DNA of 64,000 bases from the NCBI RefSeq assembly GCF_036084755.1, contig NZ_CP107968.1:5046501-5110500 (forward strand), given 5' to 3'. Source of the DNA: Streptomyces sp. NBC_00370. Its GTDB lineage: Bacteria; Actinomycetota; Actinomycetes; Streptomycetales; Streptomycetaceae. A model generated the notes under the pieces. The model was not told the origin of the DNA. It worked only from the letters and a program-made list of their open reading frames with translations, and did not search any database. Of this stretch, positions 43,771-50,963 are shown piece after piece. How positions within the stretch are numbered: position 1 is the first letter of the stretch; every line of letters begins with the position of its first letter. Position numbers and translations under genes: made by a program.

Positions 43771-44430
43771 TCATCGGTCCTCGGCGACTTCCTTCACCGC
43801 GTCCGCCACCGGCGTCGTGCCGCCGATCAGCTCCAGCGTCAGCTTCCCCGTCCCCGGGGTCGCCAGCAGCTCGGCGATGACCTCCGCCACGTCCTCGCGC
43901 GTCACCTCGCCCCGGCCCGTCGACTTCGCCAGCCGCACCCCGGCCATGGCGTCGTCGTTCGTCAGGGCGCCCGGCCGCAGCACCGTCCAGTCGAGACCCT
44001 CCCTGGCCCGTACGTCGTCGTCAGCCGCGCCCTTGGCCCGCAGATACGCGTCGAAGACGCCGTCGCCCTCGTGGTTCGCGTCGGCGCCCATCGACGAGAC
44101 GATGACGTAGCGCAGCACACCGGCCCGCTCGGCCGCGTCCGCGAAGAGCACCGCCGCCGCCCGGTCCACCGTGTCCTTGCGCTCCGTCGTGCTGCCCGGG
44201 CCCGCGCCCGCGGCGAACACCGCGGCGTCCGCGCCCCGCAGCGCCTCGGCGGTCTCCTCGACCGAGGCCGACTCCAGGTCGAGGACGACCGGTTCGGCGC
44301 CCGCCGCCCGCAGCTCGTCCGCCTGTTCGGGGTTGCGGATGATGCCCGCCACCTCGTGTCCGCGCCTGGCGAGCACCCGCTCCAGCCGTAGCGCGATCTG
44401 ACCATGTCCTCCGGCGATCACAATTCGCAT
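43771..44430 (-). CDS. NAD(P)-binding SDR-like oxidoreductase
   Basis: A 219-residue atypical SDR of the NAD(P)H-binding (YwnB/BVR-B-like) group: MRIVIAGGHGQIALRLERVLARRGHEVAGIIRNPEQADELRAAGAEPVVLDLE holds the nucleotide-binding loop and the Arg that favours NADP. The central VIVSSMGADANHEG and LRAKGAADDDVRAREGLDWTVLRPGALT are typical. The substrate is unknown. ATG 44430 or GTG 44436 may start it. Confidence 0.87.
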   Translation of the reverse strand: MRIVIAGGHGQIALRLERVLARRGHEVAGIIRNPEQADELRAAGAEPVVLDLESASVEETAEALRGADAAVFAAGAGPGSTTERKDTVDRAAAVLFADAAERAGVLRYVIVSSMGADANHEGDGVFDAYLRAKGAADDDVRAREGLDWTVLRPGALTNDDAMAGVRLAKSTGRGEVTREDVAEVIAELLATPGTGKLTLELIGGTTPVADAVKEVAEDR

Positions 44431-44497
44431 GCTCACGACGGTACGTCGGGGACGCCCACCGCGCGCCCGGACGCGGCCACCGGGACACCGGCACCGC

Positions 44498-45730
44498 TCA
44501 CGCCCCCGGGTCCGCCCCCGACCGTCCCTGCCGCGGCAGTTCCGTCACCACCGCCGTCGCCGAGTCGCAGTACTCCCGTACGGCACTGGTCCGCGCCACC
44601 ACCCGCCCCCGGTGGATGACGCTCCTGCTGTACGCCTGCGACAGCACGCCCGCGATCCGCTCGCCGCGCACCGCCAGCAGCTCGGCGGGGAACCCCGCCT
44701 CCACCCGCACCTCACCGAGCCCCATCGCCGCCCGCGCCGCCGTGCTCACCGCGCCGTACGCGTCGGCGGGCCGCAGCCCGCTCTGCGCCGCCAGCAGATA
44801 GCCCGCCTCCAGCGGGTCCCCGCGCCCCACCGGGTTCGACACGTCCCGCAGCGCCCCGCTGCCCGCCGCCAGCCGCACCCCGGCGCTCAGCAGCAGCCGT
44901 ACGGGCGCGACACCCCGCTGCTCGACGCCGCCGCAGCCGCCCTGCGGCAGACAGACCACCGACACCCCGGCAGCCGCGAGCTGGTCCGCCGCCCGCGCCG
45001 CGGCGTCGGCGGGCAGCCGGGACAGCCCGCCGCACGGGCCGAGGGTCACCCCGGGCCGCAGCCCGGCCACCATCGCGGCGAGCCGGGCCAGCCGCGCCGG
45101 ATCGTCACCGTCCGTATGCAGATCGACCGGGCAGCCGTGCTCGACTGCCACCTCAAGCACCGCCTCCGCGTATCCGGACGGGTCGGGGTCGAGATCGGGG
45201 CAGCCGCCGACCGCCCCCGCGCCCATCTTCACCGCGTCCCGCAGCATCGCGAGGCCGTCGGCGCCCGCGACCCCCGTCAGCAGCCTCGGCACGGGTACGA
45301 CCGTCAGGTCGCAGAGCCCGCGCAGCGAGCGCCGCGCCTGGAGCACCGCCTCAAGGCGGCCCAACTCCTGGGCGCCGCCGATCCGTACGTGCGAGCGCAG
45401 CGCCGTCGCGCCATGGCTGAGCTGGAGCAGCGCCGCCTCGGTCGCACGGCGCTGCACGTCGTCGGGGGAGTAGGGGACGGGCCCCTCGGCGGTCAGCGCC
45501 GTGTCGCTGTGGGCGTGCGGCTCCGCGGGGGCCGGGAGCAGCAGATAGCCGTCGAGGTCGACCCGGGCGCCGCGCGCGATCAGGCTGCCCGCCGTGCCGA
45601 CGGCCTCGATCCGGCCGGCGCTGAGCCGTACGTCGACGGTGCGGCCGTCGGCGAGCCGGGCGCCGCACAGGACGAGCGCCGTGGTGTCGGCCGTGGCGCC
45701 GTCGGACGGCTGCTGCTGGCTGTCGGGCAT
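44498..45730 (-). CDS. Amidohydrolase family protein, cytosine deaminase-like
   Basis: A 410-residue metal-dependent hydrolase of the CodA-like amidohydrolase group. It has the HxH metal motif in PAEPHAHSDTAL, a second metal His in VDLHTDGDDP, and the late Asp in GSGALRDVSNPVGRGDPLEAGYLL. Compared with E. coli cytosine deaminase, the catalytic Glu of HCDE is not present (HTDG here) and the expected GHxxA histidine is replaced (LGPCGGLSRLP). It may use another substrate or be impaired. ATG 45730 follows AGGAG by 4 bases. It is divergent from the tRNA-Thr/Met pair. Confidence 0.82.
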   Translation of the reverse strand: MPDSQQQPSDGATADTTALVLCGARLADGRTVDVRLSAGRIEAVGTAGSLIARGARVDLDGYLLLPAPAEPHAHSDTALTAEGPVPYSPDDVQRRATEAALLQLSHGATALRSHVRIGGAQELGRLEAVLQARRSLRGLCDLTVVPVPRLLTGVAGADGLAMLRDAVKMGAGAVGGCPDLDPDPSGYAEAVLEVAVEHGCPVDLHTDGDDPARLARLAAMVAGLRPGVTLGPCGGLSRLPADAAARAADQLAAAGVSVVCLPQGGCGGVEQRGVAPVRLLLSAGVRLAAGSGALRDVSNPVGRGDPLEAGYLLAAQSGLRPADAYGAVSTAARAAMGLGEVRVEAGFPAELLAVRGERIAGVLSQAYSRSVIHRGRVVARTSAVREYCDSATAVVTELPRQGRSGADPGA

Positions 45731-45972
45731 CGCGCTCCTGGTCGGCTCGGCTCTCGGGGCGCTGGGTCGGGCCTGCGGTGGGCAAGATCACGCAGCGTGA
45801 GTCGAGCCTAAGCGGGCTGCTGGCAGCCTTCTGGGAGGGGCGCAATAGTCGTACCGGCGAGCCCACCTGTGGCCTACGAGACACCTGGGGACAGGTGGGG
45901 TGAGAGGCGTGCAAGGGGCACGGAAACGGATTTGGGCGATCGGCGAGGGACCGTGTAATGTCTTCATCGCTC

Positions 45973-46045
45973 GCCCCAATAGCTCAGTCGGTAGAGCGTC
46001 TCCATGGTAAGGAGAAGGTCTACGGTTCGATTCCGTATTGGGGCT
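45973..46045 (+). tRNA. tRNA-Thr (anticodon GGT)
   Basis: A 73-base cloverleaf: acceptor GCCCCAA/TTGGGGC, D-arm GCTC...GAGC, anticodon arm TCTCC-ATGGTAA-GGAGA giving GGT, T-arm TACGG-TTCGATT-CCGTA, discriminator T. CCA is not encoded. Confidence 0.96.
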
Positions 46046-46092
46046 CCGGTGTTCGGTGATCCTCGCCTCCGGGCGAGGAGATCCAACATCGA

Positions 46093-46165
46093 AGCGGTGT
46101 AGCTCAGTCGGTAGAGCAAGCGGCTCATAATCGCTGTGTCACCGGTTCAAGTCCGGTCACCGCTA
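46093..46165 (+). tRNA. tRNA-Met, elongator type (anticodon CAT)
   Basis: A 73-base cloverleaf: acceptor AGCGGTG/CACCGCT, anticodon arm AGCGG-CTCATAA-TCGCT giving CAT, T-arm ACCGG-TTCAAGT-CCGGT, discriminator A. The base-paired first position and the single-G-rich anticodon stem point to the elongator, not the initiator, tRNA. The gap to tRNA-Thr is 47 bases. Confidence 0.95.
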
Positions 46166-46170
46166 CACAC

Positions 46171-46215
46171 AGTAGCCGATTGCGGGGTCGGTCCTTCAAT
46201 CGGCTACTCTTCTTT
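46171..46215 (+). terminator. Terminator after tRNA-Thr/Met
   Basis: AGTAGCCGATTG (46171-46182) and CAATCGGCTACT (46197-46208) form a perfect 12-bp stem, followed by a T-rich run (CTTCTTT). It separates the tRNA unit from rpmG. Confidence 0.85.
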
Positions 46216-46285
46216 GCGTTCATCTGTTTGAAGTGTTTGTCCGTTTTTTCGTTCATCCCGTCCATTCCGTCCAAGGAGCACTCAC

Positions 46286-46450
46286 GTGGCTGCCACCGAC
46301 GTCCGCCCGAAGATCACGCTGGCCTGCGTGGAGTGCAAGGAGCGGAACTACATCACCAAGAAGAACCGGCGTAACAACCCGGACCGTCTTGAGATGAAGA
46401 AGCACTGCCCGCGCTGCAACTCGCACACAGCGCACCGCGAAACGCGCTGA
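46286..46450 (+). CDS. rpmG: 50S ribosomal protein L33
   Basis: A 54-residue ribosomal protein. The zinc-ribbon form is present: CVEC in [16 protein letters not shown] and CPRC in [17 protein letters not shown], so this is the zinc-containing (C+) L33. GTG 46286 lies 7 bases after AAGGAG. The position after tRNA-Thr and tRNA-Met and before hadA-like is the same as in Mycobacterium tuberculosis. Confidence 0.96.
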
Positions 46451-46464
46451 ATCAGGCTCGTATG

Positions 46465-46493
46465 CGAGGCCGTCCCCTCTGGGGGCGGCCTCG
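46465..46493 (+). terminator. Hairpin after rpmG
   Basis: CGAGGCCG (46465-46472) pairs with CGGCCTCG (46486-46493), continued by CCCC/GGGG with a three-base loop: 12-13 bp. It lies in the 87-bp gap before the hadA-like gene and may attenuate readthrough. Confidence 0.7.
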
Positions 46494-46537
46494 TGTCGTT
46501 TGATGTGGGCACACACTCATCAGGAGGGAGCGAGTCC

Positions 46538-46990
46538 ATGGCGCTCGATCAGTCCTTCGTGGGGCGGAGCTACCCGCCCACCGAGCCCTACGAGGTCGGC
46601 CGGGAGAAGATCCGCGAGTTCGCCGAGGCGGTGGGCGACCCCAATCCGGCGTACACCGACCAGGACGCGGCGAAGGCGCTGGGGCACAGCGATGTGATCG
46701 CCCCGCCCACGTTCCCGTTCGCGATCACCTTCAAGGCGGCGGGCGATGTTATCGCCGATCCGCAACTGGGTCTGGATTTCAGCCGGGTGGTGCACGGCGA
46801 CCAGAAGTTCGCGTACTCGCGCCCGGTACGGGCCGGCGACCGGCTGACCGTCACGTCGACCATCGACGCGATCAAGTCGCTCGCGGGCAACGACATCATC
46901 GACGTACGCGGCGAGGTGCACGACGAGTCCGGCGAGCATGTCGTGACCGCCTGGACCAAGCTGGTGGCGCGCGCCGCCGAGGGGGCGTGA
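46538..46990 (+). CDS. MaoC-like (R)-hydratase, HadA-like subunit
   Basis: A 150-residue hot-dog fold protein (MALDQSFVGRSYPPTEPYEVGREKIREFAEAVGDPNPAYTD). In M. tuberculosis the protein at the same locus, HadA, is the non-catalytic partner in the fatty acid synthase II dehydratase. Here the usual catalytic GDxNPxH reads VGDPNPAYTD, lacking the His, consistent with a partner subunit. Streptomyces makes no mycolic acids, so the acyl substrate differs and is unknown. ATG 46538 follows AGGAGGGAG; the end overlaps the HadB-like gene (GTGA). Confidence 0.88.
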   Translation: MALDQSFVGRSYPPTEPYEVGREKIREFAEAVGDPNPAYTDQDAAKALGHSDVIAPPTFPFAITFKAAGDVIADPQLGLDFSRVVHGDQKFAYSRPVRAGDRLTVTSTIDAIKSLAGNDIIDVRGEVHDESGEHVVTAWTKLVARAAEGA

Positions 46991-47424
46991 GACCGGTGAC
47001 GGCGAAGATCGGTTACGACGAGGTCGAGGTCGGTACGGAGCTGCCGGCGCAGAGCTTCCCCGTCTCGCGGGCGACGCTCGTGCGGTACGCGGGGGCGTCG
47101 GGGGACTTCAACCCGATCCACTGGAACGAGAAGTTCGCCAAGGAGGTCGGCCTGCCGGACGTGATCGCGCACGGCATGTTCACCATGGCGGCCGCGGTCC
47201 GTGTGGTCACCGACTGGGTGGGGGACCCGGCGGCCGTCGTCGAGTACGGGGTGCGCTTCACCAAGCCGGTGGTGGTGCCCAACGACGACAAGGGCGCGCT
47301 GGTCGAGGTCAGCGCCAAGGTCGCGGCCAAGCTGGACGACAACCGGGTCCGGGTGGATCTGACGGCCATGAGCGCGGGACAGAAGGTGCTGGGGATGTCC
47401 CGCGCCGTCGTCGCGCTGGCCTGA
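46987..47424 (+). CDS. MaoC-like (R)-hydratase, HadB-like catalytic subunit
   Basis: A 145-residue hot-dog fold dehydratase with the intact catalytic motif SGDFNPIHWNEKFA (Asp and His) and VIAHGMFTMAAAVRVVTDW. It probably forms a heterodimer with the preceding protein and acts on a 3-hydroxyacyl thioester. GTG 46987 overlaps the hadA-like stop; an inner GTG at 46996 is an alternative. No third (HadC-like) gene follows. Its stop codon begins a 21-bp tandem repeat. Confidence 0.88.
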   Translation: MRPVTAKIGYDEVEVGTELPAQSFPVSRATLVRYAGASGDFNPIHWNEKFAKEVGLPDVIAHGMFTMAAAVRVVTDWVGDPAAVVEYGVRFTKPVVVPNDDKGALVEVSAKVAAKLDDNRVRVDLTAMSAGQKVLGMSRAVVALA

Positions 47425-47505
47425 GCCGACCCGGGCCTGCGCTGAGCCGACCCGGGCCTGCGCTGAGCCGACCCGGGCCCGCGCTGAGCCGGGCCGGGTC
47501 TGCGC
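47422..47505 (+). repeat. 21-bp tandem repeat after hadB-like gene
   Basis: Four copies of a 21-base unit beginning TGAGCCGACCCGGG, at 47422, 47443, 47464 and 47485, with the later copies slightly changed, and a fifth fragment from 47506. The first copy starts with the stop codon of the hadB-like gene. Each unit holds CCCGGG or a variant. Confidence 0.9.
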
Positions 47506-47519
47506 TGAGCTGCACGTAT

Positions 47520-47553
47520 GTAAGGGGTGTCCGCAATGGCGGACACCCCTTAC
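47520..47553. terminator. Strong terminator hairpin
   Basis: GTAAGGGGTGTCCGC (47520-47534) pairs perfectly with GCGGACACCCCTTAC (47539-47553): a 15-bp stem with a 4-base loop, ending the rpmG-had transcript. Confidence 0.85.
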
Positions 47554-47574
47554 GCATAGGCCGCAGAACTGCGG

Positions 47575-47604
47575 TTGACAAAGTAAGTGAGTGGCCAATA
47601 ACCT
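47575..47604 (+). promoter_or_regulatory. Promoter of tetR gene, predicted leaderless transcript
   Basis: TTGACA (47575-47580) and TAACCT (47599-47604) are spaced by 18 bases. Transcription would start at about 47611, which is the A of the ATG, so the mRNA is probably leaderless; there is no ribosome site before the gene. Confidence 0.6.
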
Positions 47605-47610
47605 TTTCGC

Positions 47611-48180
47611 ATGGTCAGGATGAGCGCAGAAGAGCGACGCGAGAGCGTCATCCGCGCGGCGGTCACCGAGTTCTCCCGCAGCGGCTACAACGGCACCTCG
47701 ACGGAGGCCATCGCCCGCCGTGTCGGTGTCTCGCAGCCGTATCTCTTCCGTCTCTTCCCGAACAAGCAGGCGATGTTCCTCGCCGCCTCGCAGCGCTGCC
47801 TGGACGACACCAGCCGGCTCTTCAGGGAGGCGTCCGAAGGGCTGGAGGGCGAAGACGCCGTCCATGCCATGGGCATCGCCTACCAGCGAACCATCGCCGA
47901 GGACCCCGAGAAGCTGCTGATGCAGATGCAGATGTACGCGGCGGTCGCCGCCGCCGAGGCCGAGGGTGACCACGAGTTCGGCGACTCGGTACGGGCCGGC
48001 TGGGAGCGGCTGTGGGACACGGTCCACCTGGCGCTCGGTGCCGACGAGACCGAGACCACCGTGTTCCTCGCGTTCGGCATGCTCATCAACACCCTGGTCT
48101 CACTGGGGTTTCCGGCCGGGCATCGCGTCTGGTCGGAGATCTACGAGTCGTCGCACCCCGTCGGCGATCCGGCGAACTGA
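47611..48180 (+). CDS. TetR family transcriptional regulator
   Basis: A 189-residue regulator with an N-terminal helix-turn-helix (TSTEAIARRVGVSQPYLFRLFPNKQAMFL, about residues 30-58) and a helical ligand domain. It lies 100 bases upstream of an MFS exporter gene in the same direction, with a perfect-armed 20-bp palindrome between them, so it most likely represses the exporter. ATG 47611 coincides with the predicted transcription start; ATG 47620 is an alternative. Confidence 0.9.
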   Translation: MVRMSAEERRESVIRAAVTEFSRSGYNGTSTEAIARRVGVSQPYLFRLFPNKQAMFLAASQRCLDDTSRLFREASEGLEGEDAVHAMGIAYQRTIAEDPEKLLMQMQMYAAVAAAEAEGDHEFGDSVRAGWERLWDTVHLALGADETETTVFLAFGMLINTLVSLGFPAGHRVWSEIYESSHPVGDPAN

Positions 48181-48222
48181 ACAACCCCGCGGCACCCCGC
48201 GGGTCGCTTCATGTCCAGCAAA

Positions 48223-48242
48223 GTTAGTCATCGATAACTAAC
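48223..48242 (+). promoter_or_regulatory. 20-bp palindrome before MFS gene, candidate TetR operator
   Basis: GTTAGTCATCGATAACTAAC has perfect 6-bp outer arms and a near-palindromic ATCGAT centre (one mismatched pair). It lies 38 bases before the MFS start. Confidence 0.65.
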
Positions 48243-48280
48243 AAAGTCGGCGGCATCCGGGCCGCCGACGGGGGAGAGTC

Positions 48281-49744
48281 ATGAACCAGCAAGCAGAACT
48301 CCAGCAGCCGAAGGCCCGCGGCTCCCGAGCCACCTGGGCCCTCGTCATCACCGGCGCCGCCAGCTTCATGGCGGCCCTGGACAACCTCGTCGTCACCACC
48401 GCACTGCCCTCCATCCGCGAGAACCTCGGCGGCAAGCTGGAGGACCTGGAGTGGACGGTGAACGCCTACACGCTCACCTTCGCCGTCCTCCTCATGTTCG
48501 GCGCGGCCCTCGGCGACCGGTTCGGCCGCCGCAAGCTGTTCATCGTCGGGCTCTCCGTCTTCACCGGCGCTTCGGCGGCGGCGGCGCTCGCCCCCGGCAT
48601 CAACACACTCATCGCGGCACGGGCCGTCCAAGGGGTCGGCGCGGCGATCATGATGCCGCTCACCCTCACCCTGCTCATCGCCGCGGTACCCGCCGCCAAG
48701 CGGGGCGCGTTCCTCGGTATCTACGGCGCCATCACCGGACTCGCCGTCGCCAGCGGTCCGCTCGTCGGCGGCAGCCTCACCCAGCACCTCAGCTGGGAGT
48801 GGATCTTCTGGCTGAACGTGCCGATCGGCCTCGCGCTGATCCCGCTCGCCCGGCTGCGCCTCGAAGAGTCCCACGCCCCCAACGCCCGCCTCGACGTCCC
48901 CGGCACGATCCTCATCAGCGCCGGCCTCTTCGGCATCGTCTACGCCCTGGTCAACGCGAACTCCGACGGCTGGACCAGCGCGACCGTGCTGCTCGGCCTG
49001 ATCGGCGGCGCCGTCCTGATCGCCGCCTTCGTACGCCACGGCATTCGCCGCCCCGACGCCATGCTGCCCATGCGGCTGTTCAAGATCCGCGCCTTCGCCG
49101 GCATCAACGGCGCCAGTCTGCTGATGTTCCTCGGCATGTTCGGCTCGATCTTCCTGCTCAGCCAGTTCCTGCAGACGGTCGTCGGCTACTCGCCCACCGA
49201 GGCGGGGCTGCGGATGCTCCCGTGGACCGCGATGCCGCTGATCGTCGCCCCGGTCGCCGGACTCATCACCGACCGCATCGGCGGCAGGCCCGTCGTGGTC
49301 GCGGGACTCGCCCTGCAGGCCATCGGTCTCGGCCTCTTCGCGGTCGTCCTCGCCCCCGACGTCTCGTACGGCGCGCAGCTGCCCGCCCTGATCATCAGCG
49401 GTATCGGCATGGGCCTGTACTTCGCCCCCGCCGCCACCGTGGTCATGTCCAGCGTCCGCCCCGCCGAGCAGGGCATCGCCTCCGGTACGAACAACGCGCT
49501 CCGGGAGGTCGGCGGCGCCCTCGGTGTCGCGGTCCTCGGTGCGGTCTTCGCCGCCCAGGGCGGTTACGAGACCCCCGACAGCTTCGTCGACGGCACCGTC
49601 CCCGCCCTGTGGATCGGCGCCGGCATGGTCGCGGTCGGCGCTCTGCTCGCCCTCCTCATCCCCGGTCACCGCAGCAAGCAGGCCACGACGGCGGAAGAGG
49701 CGAGCGACGAGCCGACCGACGAGCGTGCGCCCGCAGCGGTCTGA
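48281..49744 (+). CDS. MFS transporter, DHA2 (EmrB/QacA-like) drug exporter
   Basis: A 487-residue exporter with about 14 membrane helices. Helix 1 has the DHA2 motif ASFMAALDNLVVTTALPSIRENL with the key Asp; loop 2-3 reads GAALGDRFGRRKLFIVG; motif C is in GLAVASGPLVGGSLTQHLSWEWIFWLNVPIG. GGGGGAG precedes the ATG. The upstream TetR gene and palindrome suggest substrate-induced expression. The native drug is unknown. Confidence 0.93.
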   Translation: MNQQAELQQPKARGSRATWALVITGAASFMAALDNLVVTTALPSIRENLGGKLEDLEWTVNAYTLTFAVLLMFGAALGDRFGRRKLFIVGLSVFTGASAAAALAPGINTLIAARAVQGVGAAIMMPLTLTLLIAAVPAAKRGAFLGIYGAITGLAVASGPLVGGSLTQHLSWEWIFWLNVPIGLALIPLARLRLEESHAPNARLDVPGTILISAGLFGIVYALVNANSDGWTSATVLLGLIGGAVLIAAFVRHGIRRPDAMLPMRLFKIRAFAGINGASLLMFLGMFGSIFLLSQFLQTVVGYSPTEAGLRMLPWTAMPLIVAPVAGLITDRIGGRPVVVAGLALQAIGLGLFAVVLAPDVSYGAQLPALIISGIGMGLYFAPAATVVMSSVRPAEQGIASGTNNALREVGGALGVAVLGAVFAAQGGYETPDSFVDGTVPALWIGAGMVAVGALLALLIPGHRSKQATTAEEASDEPTDERAPAAV

Positions 49745-49760
49745 TCCCGCCACCGACCGG

Positions 49761-49797
49761 CACCAGCACCCAACACCAGCACCCGGCACCAGCACCC
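49761..49797. repeat. Short 13-bp-period tandem repeat
   Basis: CACCAGCACCC occurs at 49761, 49774 and 49787 with two variable bases between copies, between the MFS stop and the hairpin before murB. Confidence 0.8.
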
Positions 49798-49803
49798 GCC
49801 ACC

Positions 49804-49842
49804 ACGGTCCGTGGTCCGCCTTCGAGGCGGGCCACGGACCGT
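49804..49842 (+). terminator. Hairpin directly upstream of murB
   Basis: ACGGTCCGTGG (49804-49814) pairs with CCACGGACCGT (49832-49842), extended by CCGCC/GGCGG around a TTCGA loop: about 17 bp. It probably ends the MFS transcript. A TACTCT -10-like hexamer starts at 49842, and murB may be transcribed leaderless from about 49855, so terminator and promoter abut. Confidence 0.7.
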
Positions 49843-49854
49843 ACTCTTGTCCCC

Positions 49855-50910
49855 GTGCAGGAACTACACGACGCCCCCCTCGCCCCCCTGACCACCTTCC
49901 GCCTCGGCGGCCCCGCGACCCGGCTCGTCACCGCCACCACCGACGACGAGGTGGTCACGGCCGTACGCGAGGCCGACGCGGCCGGCACCCCGCTGCTGAT
50001 CATCGGCGGCGGCTCGAACCTGGTCATCGGGGACAAGGGCTTCGAAGGCACCGCCCTGCGCATCGCCACCACCGGCTTCCGGCTCGACGGCACCACCCTG
50101 GAACTGGCGGCCGGCGAAGTCTGGACGGACGCCGTCGCCCGCACCGTCGAAGCGGGCCTCGCCGGCGTCGAATGTCTCGCCGGCATCCCCGGGTCCGCCG
50201 GTGCCACCCCGATCCAGAACGTCGGCGCCTACGGCCAGGAGGTGTCCGCCACCATCACGGAGGTCGTCGCCTACGACCGCACCACCGGCGCCGTGACCAC
50301 CCTCACCAACGCCGAGTGCGCATTCGCCTACCGGCACAGCCGCTTCAAGGAACAGCCCACCCGCTGGGTCGTGCTGCGCGTCCGCTTCGCCCTGGAGGAC
50401 GCCGGCGGCCTCTCCGCCCCGCTCAAGTACCCGGAGACGGCGCGCGCGCTGGGCGTCGAGGCGGGCGAGCGGGTCCCCGCGGCCACCGCACGCGAGACCG
50501 TGCTCAAGCTGCGCGCTGGCAAGGGCATGGTCCTGGACCCCGAGGACCACGACACCTGGTCGGCCGGGTCCTTCTTCACCAACCCGATCCTTGACGACGG
50601 CGAGTTCGAGTCCTTCGTCGCCCGCGCCAGGGTCCGGCTCGGCGGCGACATCACGCCGCCCGCCTTCCCCGCGGGCGAGGGCTTCACGAAGACGTCGGCG
50701 GCCTGGCTGATCGACAAGGCCGGCTTCACGAAGGGGTACGGCACGGGCCCGGCCCGTATCTCCACCAAGCACACCCTGGCCCTCACCAACCGCGGCGCGG
50801 CGACGACGGAGGACCTGCTCGCACTCGCGCGCGAAGTGGTGGGCGGCGTACGGGACGCGTTCGGGATCACCCTCGTCAACGAACCGGTGACGGTAGGCGT
50901 CAGCCTCTGA
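49855..50910 (+). CDS. murB: UDP-N-acetylenolpyruvoylglucosamine reductase
   Basis: Reduces UDP-GlcNAc-enolpyruvate to UDP-MurNAc with NADPH and FAD, a committed step of peptidoglycan synthesis in the cytoplasm. The 351-residue protein has FAD-binding TPLLIIGGGSNLVIGDKG, CLAGIPGSAGATPIQNVGAYGQEVS, YRHSRFKEQ, the catalytic Ser in AGSFFTNPIL and the catalytic Glu near ITLVNEPVTVG. The inserted tyrosine-loop layout fits type I MurB. GTG 49855 lacks a ribosome site, fitting a leaderless start 8 bases after TACTCT. It stands alone, away from the division/cell-wall cluster. Confidence 0.95.
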   Translation: MQELHDAPLAPLTTFRLGGPATRLVTATTDDEVVTAVREADAAGTPLLIIGGGSNLVIGDKGFEGTALRIATTGFRLDGTTLELAAGEVWTDAVARTVEAGLAGVECLAGIPGSAGATPIQNVGAYGQEVSATITEVVAYDRTTGAVTTLTNAECAFAYRHSRFKEQPTRWVVLRVRFALEDAGGLSAPLKYPETARALGVEAGERVPAATARETVLKLRAGKGMVLDPEDHDTWSAGSFFTNPILDDGEFESFVARARVRLGGDITPPAFPAGEGFTKTSAAWLIDKAGFTKGYGTGPARISTKHTLALTNRGAATTEDLLALAREVVGGVRDAFGITLVNEPVTVGVSL

Positions 50911-50963
50911 AACCCGGCGTCAGCCTCTGAACGAGCGGCCGAGCCGGTCCCCGGAGCGGCCGG

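Noticed and set aside
48451..49854. Upstream extension of murB through the MFS gene
   Set aside because: The extension is an out-of-frame shadow of the MFS gene; MurB family proteins begin at about 49855.
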